Below, piece by piece: positions 39,560 to 47,845 of a DNA stretch of 64,000 nt. The position numbers and the translations under genes are program-made. The DNA is from Phycisphaerae bacterium (lineage in GTDB: Bacteria > Planctomycetota > Phycisphaerae > SM23-33): NCBI GenBank assembly GCA_009783465.1, contig WRDM01000009.1, forward strand, positions 1 through 64,000. The letters run 5' to 3'. Within the stretch, counting starts at the first letter, position 1; every line of letters starts with the position of its first letter. Below the pieces are notes generated by a model that was not told the DNA's origin, did not search any database, and was given only the letters and a program-made list of their open reading frames with translations.

Positions 39560-40003
39560 ATGGCCGACGACACGCCGAAGATTATTGTGGATGACGATTG
39601 GAAAGCCCAGGCCCAGGCGGAGAAGGAGCGGCTGGCGCAGCAAGTGGAGAAAAAGCCCGCCGCCAGCGCCGTGCCGGCTACACCAGGCGACGCAGCCGCC
39701 GGCACCGAACCGGGCACCGACGCCGAAGGCGGCGAACGCGAACTGCCGCCGGCAAGCCTGACCACGCTCATCAGCTCGCTCGTGACGCAGATTTACTACG
39801 CCCTCGGCGGTTACGAGGATCCGCAGACCGGGCGGCGGTTTCTCGACCCGGGCCTGGCCAAGCACCACATCGACACGCTGGCCGTCCTGGAGCAGAAAAC
39901 CAAGGGCAACCTCACCGACGAGGAACGCAAACTCCTCGACCACGCCCTCTACGAAACCCGCATGCACTACGTCCAGATTTGCGAGCGGCTCAGCCAGATG
40001 TAA
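39560..40003 (+). CDS. DUF1844 domain protein
   Basis: LTTLISSLVTQIYYALGGYEDPQTGRRFLDPGLAKHHIDTLAVLEQKTKGNLTDEERKLLDHALYETRMHYV. Confidence 0.88.
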   Translation: MADDTPKIIVDDDWKAQAQAEKERLAQQVEKKPAASAVPATPGDAAAGTEPGTDAEGGERELPPASLTTLISSLVTQIYYALGGYEDPQTGRRFLDPGLAKHHIDTLAVLEQKTKGNLTDEERKLLDHALYETRMHYVQICERLSQM

Positions 40004-40015
40004 AAAGAACGGTGC

Positions 40016-41053
40016 CTACTCCAACTCCACCGGACTCACGCCGCCGATGGGTCGTGCTTTGCCGGCAAGCCGGTTGGCGACCTGGAGGAACTGTGCGGGC
40101 CCGACGTCTTCGGCGCGGAGGGTGTGGTCGATGTGGGCGGCGTCGAGGGCGGCCAGCAGTTCGTCGGGCTCGAACGCGGAATGTTTCCGCCGTGCGACGG
40201 AGGCCAGTTGCTTGCGACGCTGGTTGAAGCTGATGGACAGCAGGGCCTTGAGGGCGGGCACGTCGAGGACGCCGGCGGCGCGGTCGGCGTCGAAATCCAC
40301 GCGGACGATTCGGCTGACGACCTGAGGCCGGGGCCAAAACGACGTGTTGGGCACGGTCGGCCCCAGGTGGGTCCGACCCAGCAGCGACACGAGAATGCTG
40401 ATCGGCCCATACTGCGGCGTGCCCGGTTCGGCGAGGAACCGATCGGCGACTTCGGCCTGCACGGTGAAGATCAGCCGCGAGAAGAGCGTGGCACGGGCGT
40501 CCCGCCCGTGAGTCCCACGGGCATCTTGCCCGTGGTGATCTGGCTTGGATGTGGACGTTTCCTCCACTGGCTGCGCTGACATGGGCGAGACGCCCATGCG
40601 ACGCACGGGCAAGATGCCCGTGCTACTGCGCCAGGAGGTCACCAGGCATTGCGCCACCAGCGGCGTGGCGATGTTGTACGGCAGGTTGCTCACGAGGACG
40701 GCCCGGTCGCCCAGGGCGGCCAGCACGGCCGGCGAAATTTCATGCTTGCCCGCCAGCACGTCCTCGTGGAGCAGCGTGAGATTCGCCCGCCCGCCGAGGC
40801 GGCTTTCGAGAAGTCGGTGCAGCCCCTTGTCGATCTCCACGGCCACCACCCGCCCGGCCAGGACGAGCAGCTCCTCCGTCATACTCCCGGTGCCAGGCCC
40901 GACCTCCAGCACCGTCTCGACCGGCGAAAGCTCCGCCAACTCCAACACCTTGGCGAGCAGATTCTGGTCGAACAGAAAATTCTGCCCAAACCGCTTCTGC
41001 GGCGCCAGGCCGAAGTCGTCGAGGAGGCGTTTGATTTCGTTGAGGCTTTGCAT
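40016..41053 (-). CDS. ksgA: 16S rRNA dimethyladenosine transferase with in-frame palindromic insert
   Basis: KRFGQNFLFDQNLLAKVLE, VLEVGPGTGSMTEELL, VSNLPYNIATPLV, FTVQAEVADRFLAEPGTPQYGPIS. Confidence 0.93.
   Translation of the reverse strand: MQSLNEIKRLLDDFGLAPQKRFGQNFLFDQNLLAKVLELAELSPVETVLEVGPGTGSMTEELLVLAGRVVAVEIDKGLHRLLESRLGGRANLTLLHEDVLAGKHEISPAVLAALGDRAVLVSNLPYNIATPLVAQCLVTSWRSSTGILPVRRMGVSPMSAQPVEETSTSKPDHHGQDARGTHGRDARATLFSRLIFTVQAEVADRFLAEPGTPQYGPISILVSLLGRTHLGPTVPNTSFWPRPQVVSRIVRVDFDADRAAGVLDVPALKALLSISFNQRRKQLASVARRKHSAFEPDELLAALDAAHIDHTLRAEDVGPAQFLQVANRLAGKARPIGGVSPVELE
40487..40626. repeat. Family C palindromic element inserted in frame in ksgA
   Basis: gtggcacgggcgtcccgcccgtgagtcccacgggcatcttgcccgtgg ... 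atgggcgagacgcccatgcgacgcacgggcaagatgcccgtgctac. Confidence 0.9.
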
Positions 41054-41069
41054 GGGGGAGGTTTCGTTT

Positions 41070-41277
41070 TACCACAGAGGCACAGAGAAACACAGAGAGT
41101 GGCACTGGGTATTCGAGTAATCGTTCGCGATGGCTTGCCTCTTTGCGCTGTAAAATGTTGTACATCAGAGAACGTTTCGCAGCACACAACATTTTACAGC
41201 GCAAAGAGGCAAGCCATCGCGAACGATTACTCGAATACCCAGTGCCACTCTCTGTGTTTCTCTGTGCCTCTGTGGTA
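41070..41277. repeat. 208-nt palindrome: perfect 92-nt arms, 24-nt loop (family G outer arm + family A core)
   Basis: 41070-41161 and 41186-41277 are exact reverse complements; loop acatcagagaacgtttcgcagcac. Confidence 0.97.
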
Positions 41278-41302
41278 GAAATAATCGCGAAACTCGCGAA
41301 TG

Positions 41303-41800
41303 TTATTCCTGGTCGTCGGCCGTTTCGTCGGCTTCGCCTTCGTCGTCGCCTTCTTCGCGGATGGGGACGACCCAGACGTGGATGGTGGCCGTCACGTCTT
41401 CACCGAAGCGGACGCGGACGTCGTATTTGTCCAGCGTGCGGATCGGGTCGCCGAGGATGACGTTGGCGGGCTCGATGAAGATGCCCTCCGCCGCCAGCAT
41501 GGCGACGATCTGCGCCGGGCCGACCGAACCGTAGAGGTGCCCGTCGGCGTTTGCGCGGGCGGAGATGGTGATCTCTTTGCCCTCGAGGACGGCGGCCTTG
41601 GCTTCCAGTTGCGACTTGACGCGGGCGAGTTCCTTGAGATACTCTTCCTTCTCCGCCTCGACGCGCTTGAGGTTGCCCTCGGTGGGCGCGACGCCCAACT
41701 GCTGCGGAATCAGGTAATTCCGCGCATATCCATCCTTGACCTCGACCACTTCGCCGATCCGGCCCAAATTCACGACATTTCGTCTTAACAGCACTTTCAT
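41303..41800 (-). CDS. rplI: 50S ribosomal protein L9
   Basis: MKVLLRRNVVNLGRIGEVVEVKDGYARNYLIPQQLGVAPTEGNLKR. Confidence 0.95.
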   Translation of the reverse strand: MKVLLRRNVVNLGRIGEVVEVKDGYARNYLIPQQLGVAPTEGNLKRVEAEKEEYLKELARVKSQLEAKAAVLEGKEITISARANADGHLYGSVGPAQIVAMLAAEGIFIEPANVILGDPIRTLDKYDVRVRFGEDVTATIHVWVVPIREEGDDEGEADETADDQE

Positions 41801-41810
41801 GCTCGTACCT

Positions 41811-41932
41811 CGTTTATTCGTTGATTCGTTCATTCGTTAACTCGTTAACTGGCTAACCGGTTACTCCTTACCTTGTGGACTCGAGTCAACGAGTCAACAA
41901 ATTAACGAGTCAACGAATTAACGAGTTAACGT
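41811..41932. repeat. Octamer-array palindrome, delta type (GAGTTAAC)n, rplI-rpsR junction
   Basis: cgtttattcgttgattcgttcattcgttaactcgttaac ... gagtcaacgagtcaacaaattaacgagtcaacgaattaacgagttaacg. Confidence 0.87.
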
Positions 41933-41940
41933 CGTCGGCG

Positions 41941-42213
41941 TTAGCCGACGAACGGCATCAGGGCCAGGAATCGCGCCCGCTTGATCGCCAGCTTGGTGCT
42001 GCGCTGGTGGGCAGCGCAGTTGCCACTGCGTTTGCGGGAGAAGAGCTTGCCCTGCTGCGTGACCAGCTTGGACAGGCCCGCGAGGTCCTTGTAATCCACC
42101 TCGGCGATTTTTTCGCGACAGTACCGGCATTTGGCCTGCTCGTGGAAGCGGGCTCTTTTTTTCCGCTTGGCGGCCGCTCCGCCCTTGGCGCCGAACGTCT
42201 TTCGCTTCATCAT
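41941..42213 (-). CDS. rpsR: 30S ribosomal protein S18
   Basis: CRYCREKIAEVDYKDLAGLSKLVTQQGKLFSRKRSGNCAAHQRSTKLAIKRARFLALMPFV. Confidence 0.95.
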   Translation of the reverse strand: MMKRKTFGAKGGAAAKRKKRARFHEQAKCRYCREKIAEVDYKDLAGLSKLVTQQGKLFSRKRSGNCAAHQRSTKLAIKRARFLALMPFVG

Positions 42214-42288
42214 TGTTGTTATTCCTTACGTTTCCTTGGCCGATTTTACGTCAGCCGTTTTTCACTGTTTTTCGAACAAAAAAGCCAT

Positions 42289-42876
42289 TTAGAACGGAAT
42301 TTCCTCGCCCTGGGGCGGGGCAGGCTCGTCGTAGTTCGGTCCCGGCGGCGCGTCGTCGGCCTGCTGAGGCGGCGGGGCCGCCGGCGGAGGCGCCTGCCGC
42401 GGCGCCTGACGATACTGCCCCTGCTGGCCCTGCTGTTGATACCCGCCACCCTGTTGCGGATACCCACCCTGCTGGCCTTGCTGCGGATAGCCACCCTGCT
42501 GTTGGTAGCCGCCTTGCTGCTGCTGGTAACCGCCGCCCTGGCCTTGCGGGCCTCCAAGAAGCTGGAAGTTCTCCACCATCACGCGGTGCTTGGACCGCTT
42601 TTGCCCGTCCTTGCCTTCCCACTGATCGAAGACCAGGTGGCCCTCGATCATCAGCGGCTTGCCTTTGGCGCAATACTGCTGAATTACTTCGGCCTGCTTG
42701 CCGTACGCGCGGCAGTCGATGAAGCACACTTCCTCGCGCTGCTGCCCATCCTGGCCTCGCCATTTGCGGTTGGTCGCCAGGCCGAACTCCACCACCGGCG
42801 TCTGCGACGGCAGGAAGGTCGTCTGCGGATCCCGCGTGAGGTTGCCCAGCAGGATGACTTTATTAAAGCTCGCCAT
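42289..42876 (-). CDS. ssb: Single-stranded DNA-binding protein
   Basis: MASFNKVILLGNLTRDPQTTFLPSQTPVVEFGLATNR; C-terminal EEIPF tip. Confidence 0.95.
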   Translation of the reverse strand: MASFNKVILLGNLTRDPQTTFLPSQTPVVEFGLATNRKWRGQDGQQREEVCFIDCRAYGKQAEVIQQYCAKGKPLMIEGHLVFDQWEGKDGQKRSKHRVMVENFQLLGGPQGQGGGYQQQQGGYQQQGGYPQQGQQGGYPQQGGGYQQQGQQGQYRQAPRQAPPPAAPPPQQADDAPPGPNYDEPAPPQGEEIPF

Positions 42877-42914
42877 GGGACCTTTCCTTTCGCCGCCTCG
42901 CGGGCGGGGTTACA

Positions 42915-43046
42915 CGTAGCACGGGCGTCTCGCCCGTGAGTCGCATGGGCATCTCGCCCATGCAACGGTTCCAGAACGACCTTCTTGCCTATGCCGCCAC
43001 GGGCGGGACGCCCGTGGGACTCATGGGCGAGACGCCCATGCTACGG
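42915..43046. repeat. Family C palindromic element, ssb-rpsF junction
   Basis: cgtagcacgggcgtctcgcccgtgagtcgcatgggcatctcgcccatg ... cacgggcgggacgcccgtgggactcatgggcgagacgcccatgctacg. Confidence 0.9.
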
Positions 43047-43056
43047 CAGCCGACGG

Positions 43057-43458
43057 TTAGTTGTCGTCGTCGCGGCGTTCCGCGTGGTCGGCGTAGTCTT
43101 CCGGGGCCGGCGCTTCGGGTTCCGGCTCGCGGCGCGGCGCGGTGGCCGGCGTGTCGGCGTTGATCACGTCCTCGCTGACCTTGTCCTTGCGGAGAATCAG
43201 CGCACGGAGGATCCGCTCTTCGAGGCGGCAGTCGTGCTCGATTTCGGTGAGCACGCCCGGCTCGGCCTGGAAGTAGGTCAGCACGTACAGGCCGCGTTTG
43301 CGTCCGGAAATTTCGAACGCCAGCCGCCGCTCTTCCCACGGCTTCATCGACAGCACCTGGGCCTGATAACGCCCCAGGATCGTTCGGACCGGTTCGCAGG
43401 CGGCCTGGAAATCCGGGTTGCCCGCGTCCAACAAGAACATGCCTTCGTACGTTTTCAT
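43057..43458 (-). CDS. rpsF: 30S ribosomal protein S6
   Basis: MKTYEGMFLLDAGNPDFQAA...WEERRLAFEISGRKRGLYVLTYFQAEP. Confidence 0.95.
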   Translation of the reverse strand: MKTYEGMFLLDAGNPDFQAACEPVRTILGRYQAQVLSMKPWEERRLAFEISGRKRGLYVLTYFQAEPGVLTEIEHDCRLEERILRALILRKDKVSEDVINADTPATAPRREPEPEAPAPEDYADHAERRDDDN

Positions 43459-43468
43459 AATCCTCTTT

Positions 43469-43562
43469 CTCGTTAACTCGTTGATTCGTTAACTCGTTGA
43501 CTCGTTCATTCGGACACCAATCCACCAGTTAACGAGTTAACGAATTAACGAGTTAACGAATG
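43469..43562. repeat. Octamer-array palindrome, delta type, rpsF-pth junction
   Basis: cgttaactcgttgattcgttaactcgttgactcgttcattcg ... ttaacgagttaacgaattaacgagttaacgaatgaa. Confidence 0.9.
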
Positions 43563-43591
43563 AATCTGTCCGCCGAACAACGGGGTCGTAT

Positions 43592-44191
43592 TTACTCTCG
43601 CGATTCGTCGCCTGACGACGAGCGGTTGTATTTTTCCATCGCAAACGCCATGCCGTGGCGGACCCAATCTTCGACGGCCTGCGCCGCCAACACCAGCGCC
43701 GGGGCCATCCGTTCCATTTCCGTCGGCCCGAACGTGCCGAGCACATAGTCGCTGCCGGCGACCGGCGGAGGCGGCGAGCCGATCCCGATCCGAAGCCGGG
43801 GCACCGCCGGCGTGCCAAGCCGCCGCAAAATGTCGGCCAGGCCTTTCTGTCCGCCGCTGGACCCGTCGGCTCGAAACCGCAGCCGGGCCGTCGGCAGGGC
43901 CATGTCGTCCAGCACCACCAGCACGTCGGCAGGCTCGGCTTTGTAAAACGCCAGCATCGCCTGCACCGACTGGCCCGACAGATTCATGTATGTCTGCGGG
44001 GCCAGCAGAATCACCTTCGTCTCGCCAAGCCGGGCTTCGCACGTCTCGCCGTCGAACGCCCGTCGGACCGGCGAGAGGCTCCAGCGTTTGGCCAACTCCG
44101 CCAGCACCATGTACCCGACGTTATGCCGCGTCCGCTGGTACTGTCGGCCTGGGTTGCCAAGGCCCACGATGAACTTGTTCGCCTGGTCCAT
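43592..44191 (-). CDS. pth: Peptidyl-tRNA hydrolase
   Basis: FIVGLGNPGRQYQRTRHNVGYMVLAELA; PQTYMNLSGQSV; DDMALPTARLRFRADGSSGGQKGLADI. Confidence 0.95.
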   Translation of the reverse strand: MDQANKFIVGLGNPGRQYQRTRHNVGYMVLAELAKRWSLSPVRRAFDGETCEARLGETKVILLAPQTYMNLSGQSVQAMLAFYKAEPADVLVVLDDMALPTARLRFRADGSSGGQKGLADILRRLGTPAVPRLRIGIGSPPPPVAGSDYVLGTFGPTEMERMAPALVLAAQAVEDWVRHGMAFAMEKYNRSSSGDESRE

Positions 44192-44276
44192 TCGTTAACT
44201 CGGTAATTCGTTAACTCGGTAATTCGTTGATTGTTCTGCCGAGTCAACGAGTTCACGAATCAACGAGTCAACCGGT
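44191..44276. repeat. Octamer-array palindrome, delta type, pth-rplY junction
   Basis: ttcgttaactcggtaattcgttaactcggtaattcgttgatt ... gagtcaacgagttcacgaatcaacgagtcaacc. Confidence 0.87.
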
Positions 44277-44906
44277 TCATTTCGTGTCGCCACCGTCAGC
44301 GGGCTTGCGCTCGGTGATGACTTCCGGCTGGGTGAGCTCCTCGCCGGCGGGTTTTTCGGTTTCTTCGGCCACCACGCTCACTGTCGCGATGATTTCTTCG
44401 GCGTCGTCCAGCATTTTCGCGCCGGCAGGCAGCGGCAGATCCTTCGCCAGCAGCCGGTCGCCGACCTTCATTTCGGCGACGGACACGCGGATGTCGTCGG
44501 GCAGGTCGCGCACCGTCACCGAGATGGTGACTTCGGCCTGCAACTGCTGAAGCACGCCGCCCTCGACCGCGCCGGCCGGCACGCCGCGGAGAACCACGGG
44601 CACCGTCACTTCGACCACTTCGTCGAGGTTCACGCGCGTCAGGTCGATGTGCAGAATCTTCTCGCCGAACGTGTCGTACTGCACGTCCTTGATCAGCACG
44701 TTTTCGCTTTGACCTTCCAACTGGATTTCCAGCAGGCGTTCGTGGTGCTTCAACGCCGACGCCACGTCCATCATGTCCAGCGTGACGGCCGTCGTCGCGA
44801 GCTGGTGGCCGTAAATGACGCCCGGAACTTTGCCCGCGCGGCGGAGGTACGTGGCCTTTCGGCTGCCACGGTCGTCGCGCTTCGTTGCCTTCAACACTGC
44901 TGCCAT
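44277..44906 (-). CDS. rplY: 50S ribosomal protein L25/Ctc family
   Basis: SRKATYLRRAGKVPGVIYGHQLATTAVTLD; VDLTRVNLDEVVEVTVPVVLRG-type sequence. Confidence 0.92.
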   Translation of the reverse strand: MAAVLKATKRDDRGSRKATYLRRAGKVPGVIYGHQLATTAVTLDMMDVASALKHHERLLEIQLEGQSENVLIKDVQYDTFGEKILHIDLTRVNLDEVVEVTVPVVLRGVPAGAVEGGVLQQLQAEVTISVTVRDLPDDIRVSVAEMKVGDRLLAKDLPLPAGAKMLDDAEEIIATVSVVAEETEKPAGEELTQPEVITERKPADGGDTK

Positions 44907-44940
44907 CGCATGTCTCCTGAGGGGCTGTTTCGCCCCGTTT

Positions 44941-45936
44941 TCAGTGTAACGCTATGCGTCGTAACCAATGTCCGCCTTCGCGGCCGTTGTCGATCGTAAA
45001 CAAGTTGCTGACCGATTCGTTATTGTGGATGCGGTGAATCGCCTCGCCGATCAACTCGGCCACGCTGAGCACGCGGAGGTTCGGCAGGGCGTCGAGTTTT
45101 TCCTGCTCCACCGCGATCGTGTCGGTGACGACCAGTTCGTCGATGGGCGCTTCCCGAAGCCGCTCGATCGCCGGGCCGCACAATACCGGGTGCGTCGCGC
45201 CGACGAAAATCTGTTTGGCGCCCTGCTCGTGGCAAAGCCTGGCCGCGTTGGCGATCGTGCCCGCGGTGGAGATCATGTCGTCCATCATCAGCACGGTTCG
45301 GCCTCGGACCTCGCCGATCATCTGCCCGACCTCGACGTCCTCGCCGGTGAGGCGACGCTTGTTGATAATCGCCAACTCGCCGCCGAGCCGCTCGGAATAT
45401 TTCCGCGCCCGCTTGGTGTTGCCGATGTCCGGGCTGACCAGCACCAGGTCGGACAGGTTCATGCTTCGCCAGTAGCGGCTCAGGACCGGCTCGGCCAGCA
45501 GGTTGTCCACCGGGATGTCGAAGAAGCCTTGAATCTGGGCGGCATGGAGGTCGAGCGTCAGCACGCGGTCCGCGCCGGCCGTCGCGATCAGGTTGGCCGT
45601 CAGCTTGGCGGTGATGGGCACGCGGCCTTCGTCTTTGCGGTCCTGCCGGGCGTAGCCGAAGTACGGGATGACGGCGGTGATCCGCTGGGCCGACGCGCGG
45701 CGGGCGCAGTCGATGAAGATCAGCAGCTCCATCAGGTATTCGTTGACGGGGCTGCACGTCGACTGGACGACGAAGACGTCGCGGCCTCGGACGTCCTCTT
45801 CGAACTTGACCAGCAATTCGCCGTCGGGGAAGCTTTGGATTTTCGCCCGGCCCAGTTGGATGCCGAGGTATTCGCTGACTTTTTTCGTCAGCGTCGGGTT
45901 GGCCCGGCCGCTGAATAATTTCAGGTTGCCCATCAT
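44941..45936 (-). CDS. prs: Ribose-phosphate pyrophosphokinase
   Basis: LKLFSGRANPTLTKKVSEYLGIQLGRAKIQSFPDGE; RVLTLDLHAAQIQGFFDIPVDNL; DDMISTAGTI. Confidence 0.96.
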   Translation of the reverse strand: MMGNLKLFSGRANPTLTKKVSEYLGIQLGRAKIQSFPDGELLVKFEEDVRGRDVFVVQSTCSPVNEYLMELLIFIDCARRASAQRITAVIPYFGYARQDRKDEGRVPITAKLTANLIATAGADRVLTLDLHAAQIQGFFDIPVDNLLAEPVLSRYWRSMNLSDLVLVSPDIGNTKRARKYSERLGGELAIINKRRLTGEDVEVGQMIGEVRGRTVLMMDDMISTAGTIANAARLCHEQGAKQIFVGATHPVLCGPAIERLREAPIDELVVTDTIAVEQEKLDALPNLRVLSVAELIGEAIHRIHNNESVSNLFTIDNGREGGHWLRRIALH

Positions 45937-46703
45937 GAGCGGCTCCTCGCGTCGCGATCGGCCCCAGTACGGGAGATCATCATGCGGCTGACCAGGTCCA
46001 GTTCGTCGATGGTGTTGATGCTCATGACGTCTTCGGGCGGCACGGCGGCGACGGCGGCGAGTTTCTGTCCGTCGGCCCGCAGCAGACCCAGGGCGTCGGT
46101 GAGGTAGTATTCGTTTTTATTGTTGTTGTTCGTCAGGCGGGGCAGGACGCTCCGCAGGGCGGCCGCGTCGAAGCAGTAGACCGACACGTTGACTTCCTTG
46201 ACGGCCAATTGTTCGGGCGTCGCGTCGACGAATTCGACGATGCTTGCCAGCTCGCCGCGTTCGTCACGCAGGATTCGGCCATATTTTGCGGGGTCGGGCA
46301 GGATGCTGGTTGCCAGCGTGCAGGCGGCGTTGGTTTGCGTGTGCACCGCGAGCAGTTCCCGCAGCGTGTGCGACTGGATCAGCGGGCCGTCGCCGGCCAC
46401 CACGAGCACGGGGCCTTCCAGCCAGGCCAGTTCGTCCTGGCAGACCATCACGGCGTGGCCAGTGCCCTGTTGGGGCTCCTGCATGACGTAGGCGACGTTG
46501 CCGTCGAGCGAGGCGTAGGTTTCGCGAACCCATTCGTGCCGGTGCCCGACGACGAGGATGAGGCGGTCGCACCCCGCGCCGCGGCAGGCGTTGATCACGT
46601 ACGTCAGCATCGGCTGGCCGCACACCGGATGCAGCACCTTCGGGAGGTCGCTCTTCATGCGGGTGCCTTTGCCCGCCGCCAGAATGATTGCCGCTGCCGT
46701 CAT
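45933..46703 (-). CDS. glmU: GlmU-type uridylyltransferase domain only (no left-handed beta-helix acetyltransferase domain)
   Basis: AAIILAAGKGTRMKSDLPKVLHPVCGQPML; EPQQGTGHAV; GDGPLI; 256 aa; overlaps prs start by 4 nt. Confidence 0.85.
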   Translation of the reverse strand: MTAAAIILAAGKGTRMKSDLPKVLHPVCGQPMLTYVINACRGAGCDRLILVVGHRHEWVRETYASLDGNVAYVMQEPQQGTGHAVMVCQDELAWLEGPVLVVAGDGPLIQSHTLRELLAVHTQTNAACTLATSILPDPAKYGRILRDERGELASIVEFVDATPEQLAVKEVNVSVYCFDAAALRSVLPRLTNNNNKNEYYLTDALGLLRADGQKLAAVAAVPPEDVMSINTIDELDLVSRMMISRTGADRDARSRS

Positions 46704-46732
46704 ATACCTTCGTGTTACCGTATAAAAATTTC

Positions 46733-46801
46733 TACCCGGCCTGGACTCGAACCAGGAATAGAGGTACCAAAAACCTCTGTGTTACCATTACACCACCGGG
46801 T
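46733..46801 (-). tRNA. tRNA-Gln (anticodon TTG)
   Basis: Minus strand ACCCGGTGGTGTAATGGTAACACAGAGGTTTTGGT..: acceptor ACCCGGT/GCCGGGT, loop TTTTGGT, T-arm CTGGTTCGAGTCCAG. Confidence 0.87.
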
Positions 46802-46888
46802 AATTGGTTACTGGTTGACTCGTTAATTCGTTGCCCCGTTAACGGGTTATTTCGTTAACAGGGTGCGATGCGACACCAATCAACGGTC
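46801..46888. repeat. Degenerate delta-type array upstream of tRNA-Gln
   Basis: attggttactggttgactcgttaattcgttgccccgttaacgggttatttcgttaac...accaatcaac. Confidence 0.5.
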
Positions 46889-47179
46889 ACGCACATCCCG
46901 CCGTGCCGACGTTTGAAGCACGAGGAGACCACACTGCATGTCGCGGCAGGGGACCTGTTCGGAGGCCTGAACCGGCGGCCGCGACTGGCCGGTCCATTGT
47001 CCCGCGACACAACATCGCGAGACGCGCCCCGTGCGAACGGGTAACGTCAAGTTCGGAGATTCTACGGCCAATCCGCCGACGGGTCAATGAGAATGTTGGA
47101 AATTTTCCATCGTCGGAAACGATTGACATTCGCCCGGCCTGCTGCTATGGTAGTGCAACTCCCGCCATCGCGGGCGTAT

Positions 47180-47254
47180 GGTGGCTGTAGCTCAATTGGT
47201 TAGAGCACCGGGTTGTGGTCCCGGGGGTTATGGGTTCGAGTCCCACCAGTCACC
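47180..47254 (+). tRNA. tRNA-His (anticodon GTG)
   Basis: GGTGGCTGTAGCTCAATTGGTTAGAGCACCGGGTTGTGGTCCCGGGGGTTATGGGTTCGAGTCCCACCAGTCACC; extra 5' G pairs with the discriminator C. Confidence 0.95.
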
Positions 47255-47271
47255 CGTTTTTGCAGGAAAAA

Positions 47272-47316
47272 CAAAACGCGGCATGGGTCAACACCCGTGC
47301 CGCGTTTTGTTTTGTG
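47272..47316 (+). terminator. Intrinsic terminator-like hairpin after tRNA-His
   Basis: caaaacgcggcatggg tcaa cacccgtgccgcgttttgttttgtg. Confidence 0.75.
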
Positions 47317-47329
47317 ACATATCAAAACG

Positions 47330-47840
47330 AATTTGCCGCGAATTTCGCGAATGATCTAACCTGTGGCCGTATTGCACGGAAAACAACCGAACGGCCTCCA
47401 CGGCCTCGTATCGAAACGCCGGCCCACAGCCCCAACGGGGCATCTTGGGTAGCCCAGGGTGAGCGGTACGCCGCGAACCCTGGGGACATGTGTTTTTCGG
47501 AATTCTCCCATCGTGCCTGACGTCACTGGCCGAAGGCATACCGTCGTGCGAATACGGCAGCGAACGACCCGCACGTTCCCGTGTGTGCGTCGTTCGAAGC
47601 CGTACAGGCCCGCGTGGGCGACCTCGGCCAGTGGCGTCAGGCATGATAAAGAGAGGAAAAAAGCTCCGTTTCCCAGGGTTCGCGGCGTACCGCTCACCCT
47701 GGGCTACCCAAGACGCCCCGTTGGGGCTGTGGGCCGGCGTTTCGATACGAGGCCGTGGAGGCCGCTCTGCTCTTATCCATGCATTGATGCTACCGTCTCA
47801 ATACTCTAGAAAAATTCGCGAAATTCGCGGCAAAAAAGAT
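47330..47840. repeat. Large multi-layer nested palindrome (family D)
   Basis: Outer gaatttgccgcgaatttcgcgaa/ttcgcgaaattcgcggcaaa; middle ccacggcctcgtatcgaaacgccggcccacagccccaacgggg..cccaggg and its reverse complement; inner tgcctgacgtcactggccgaagg/cctcggccagtggcgtcaggca. Confidence 0.92.
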
Positions 47841-47845
47841 GCCCT

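Noticed and set aside
41811-44276. Possible CRISPR-like arrays (short regularly repeated units)
   Set aside because: Units are 7-8 bp with no unique spacers, occur as inverted pairs, and no cas genes are present.
47180-47840. Integrated island at tRNA-His
   Set aside because: No integrase and no duplicated tRNA 3' end found by eye; only the nested palindrome follows.
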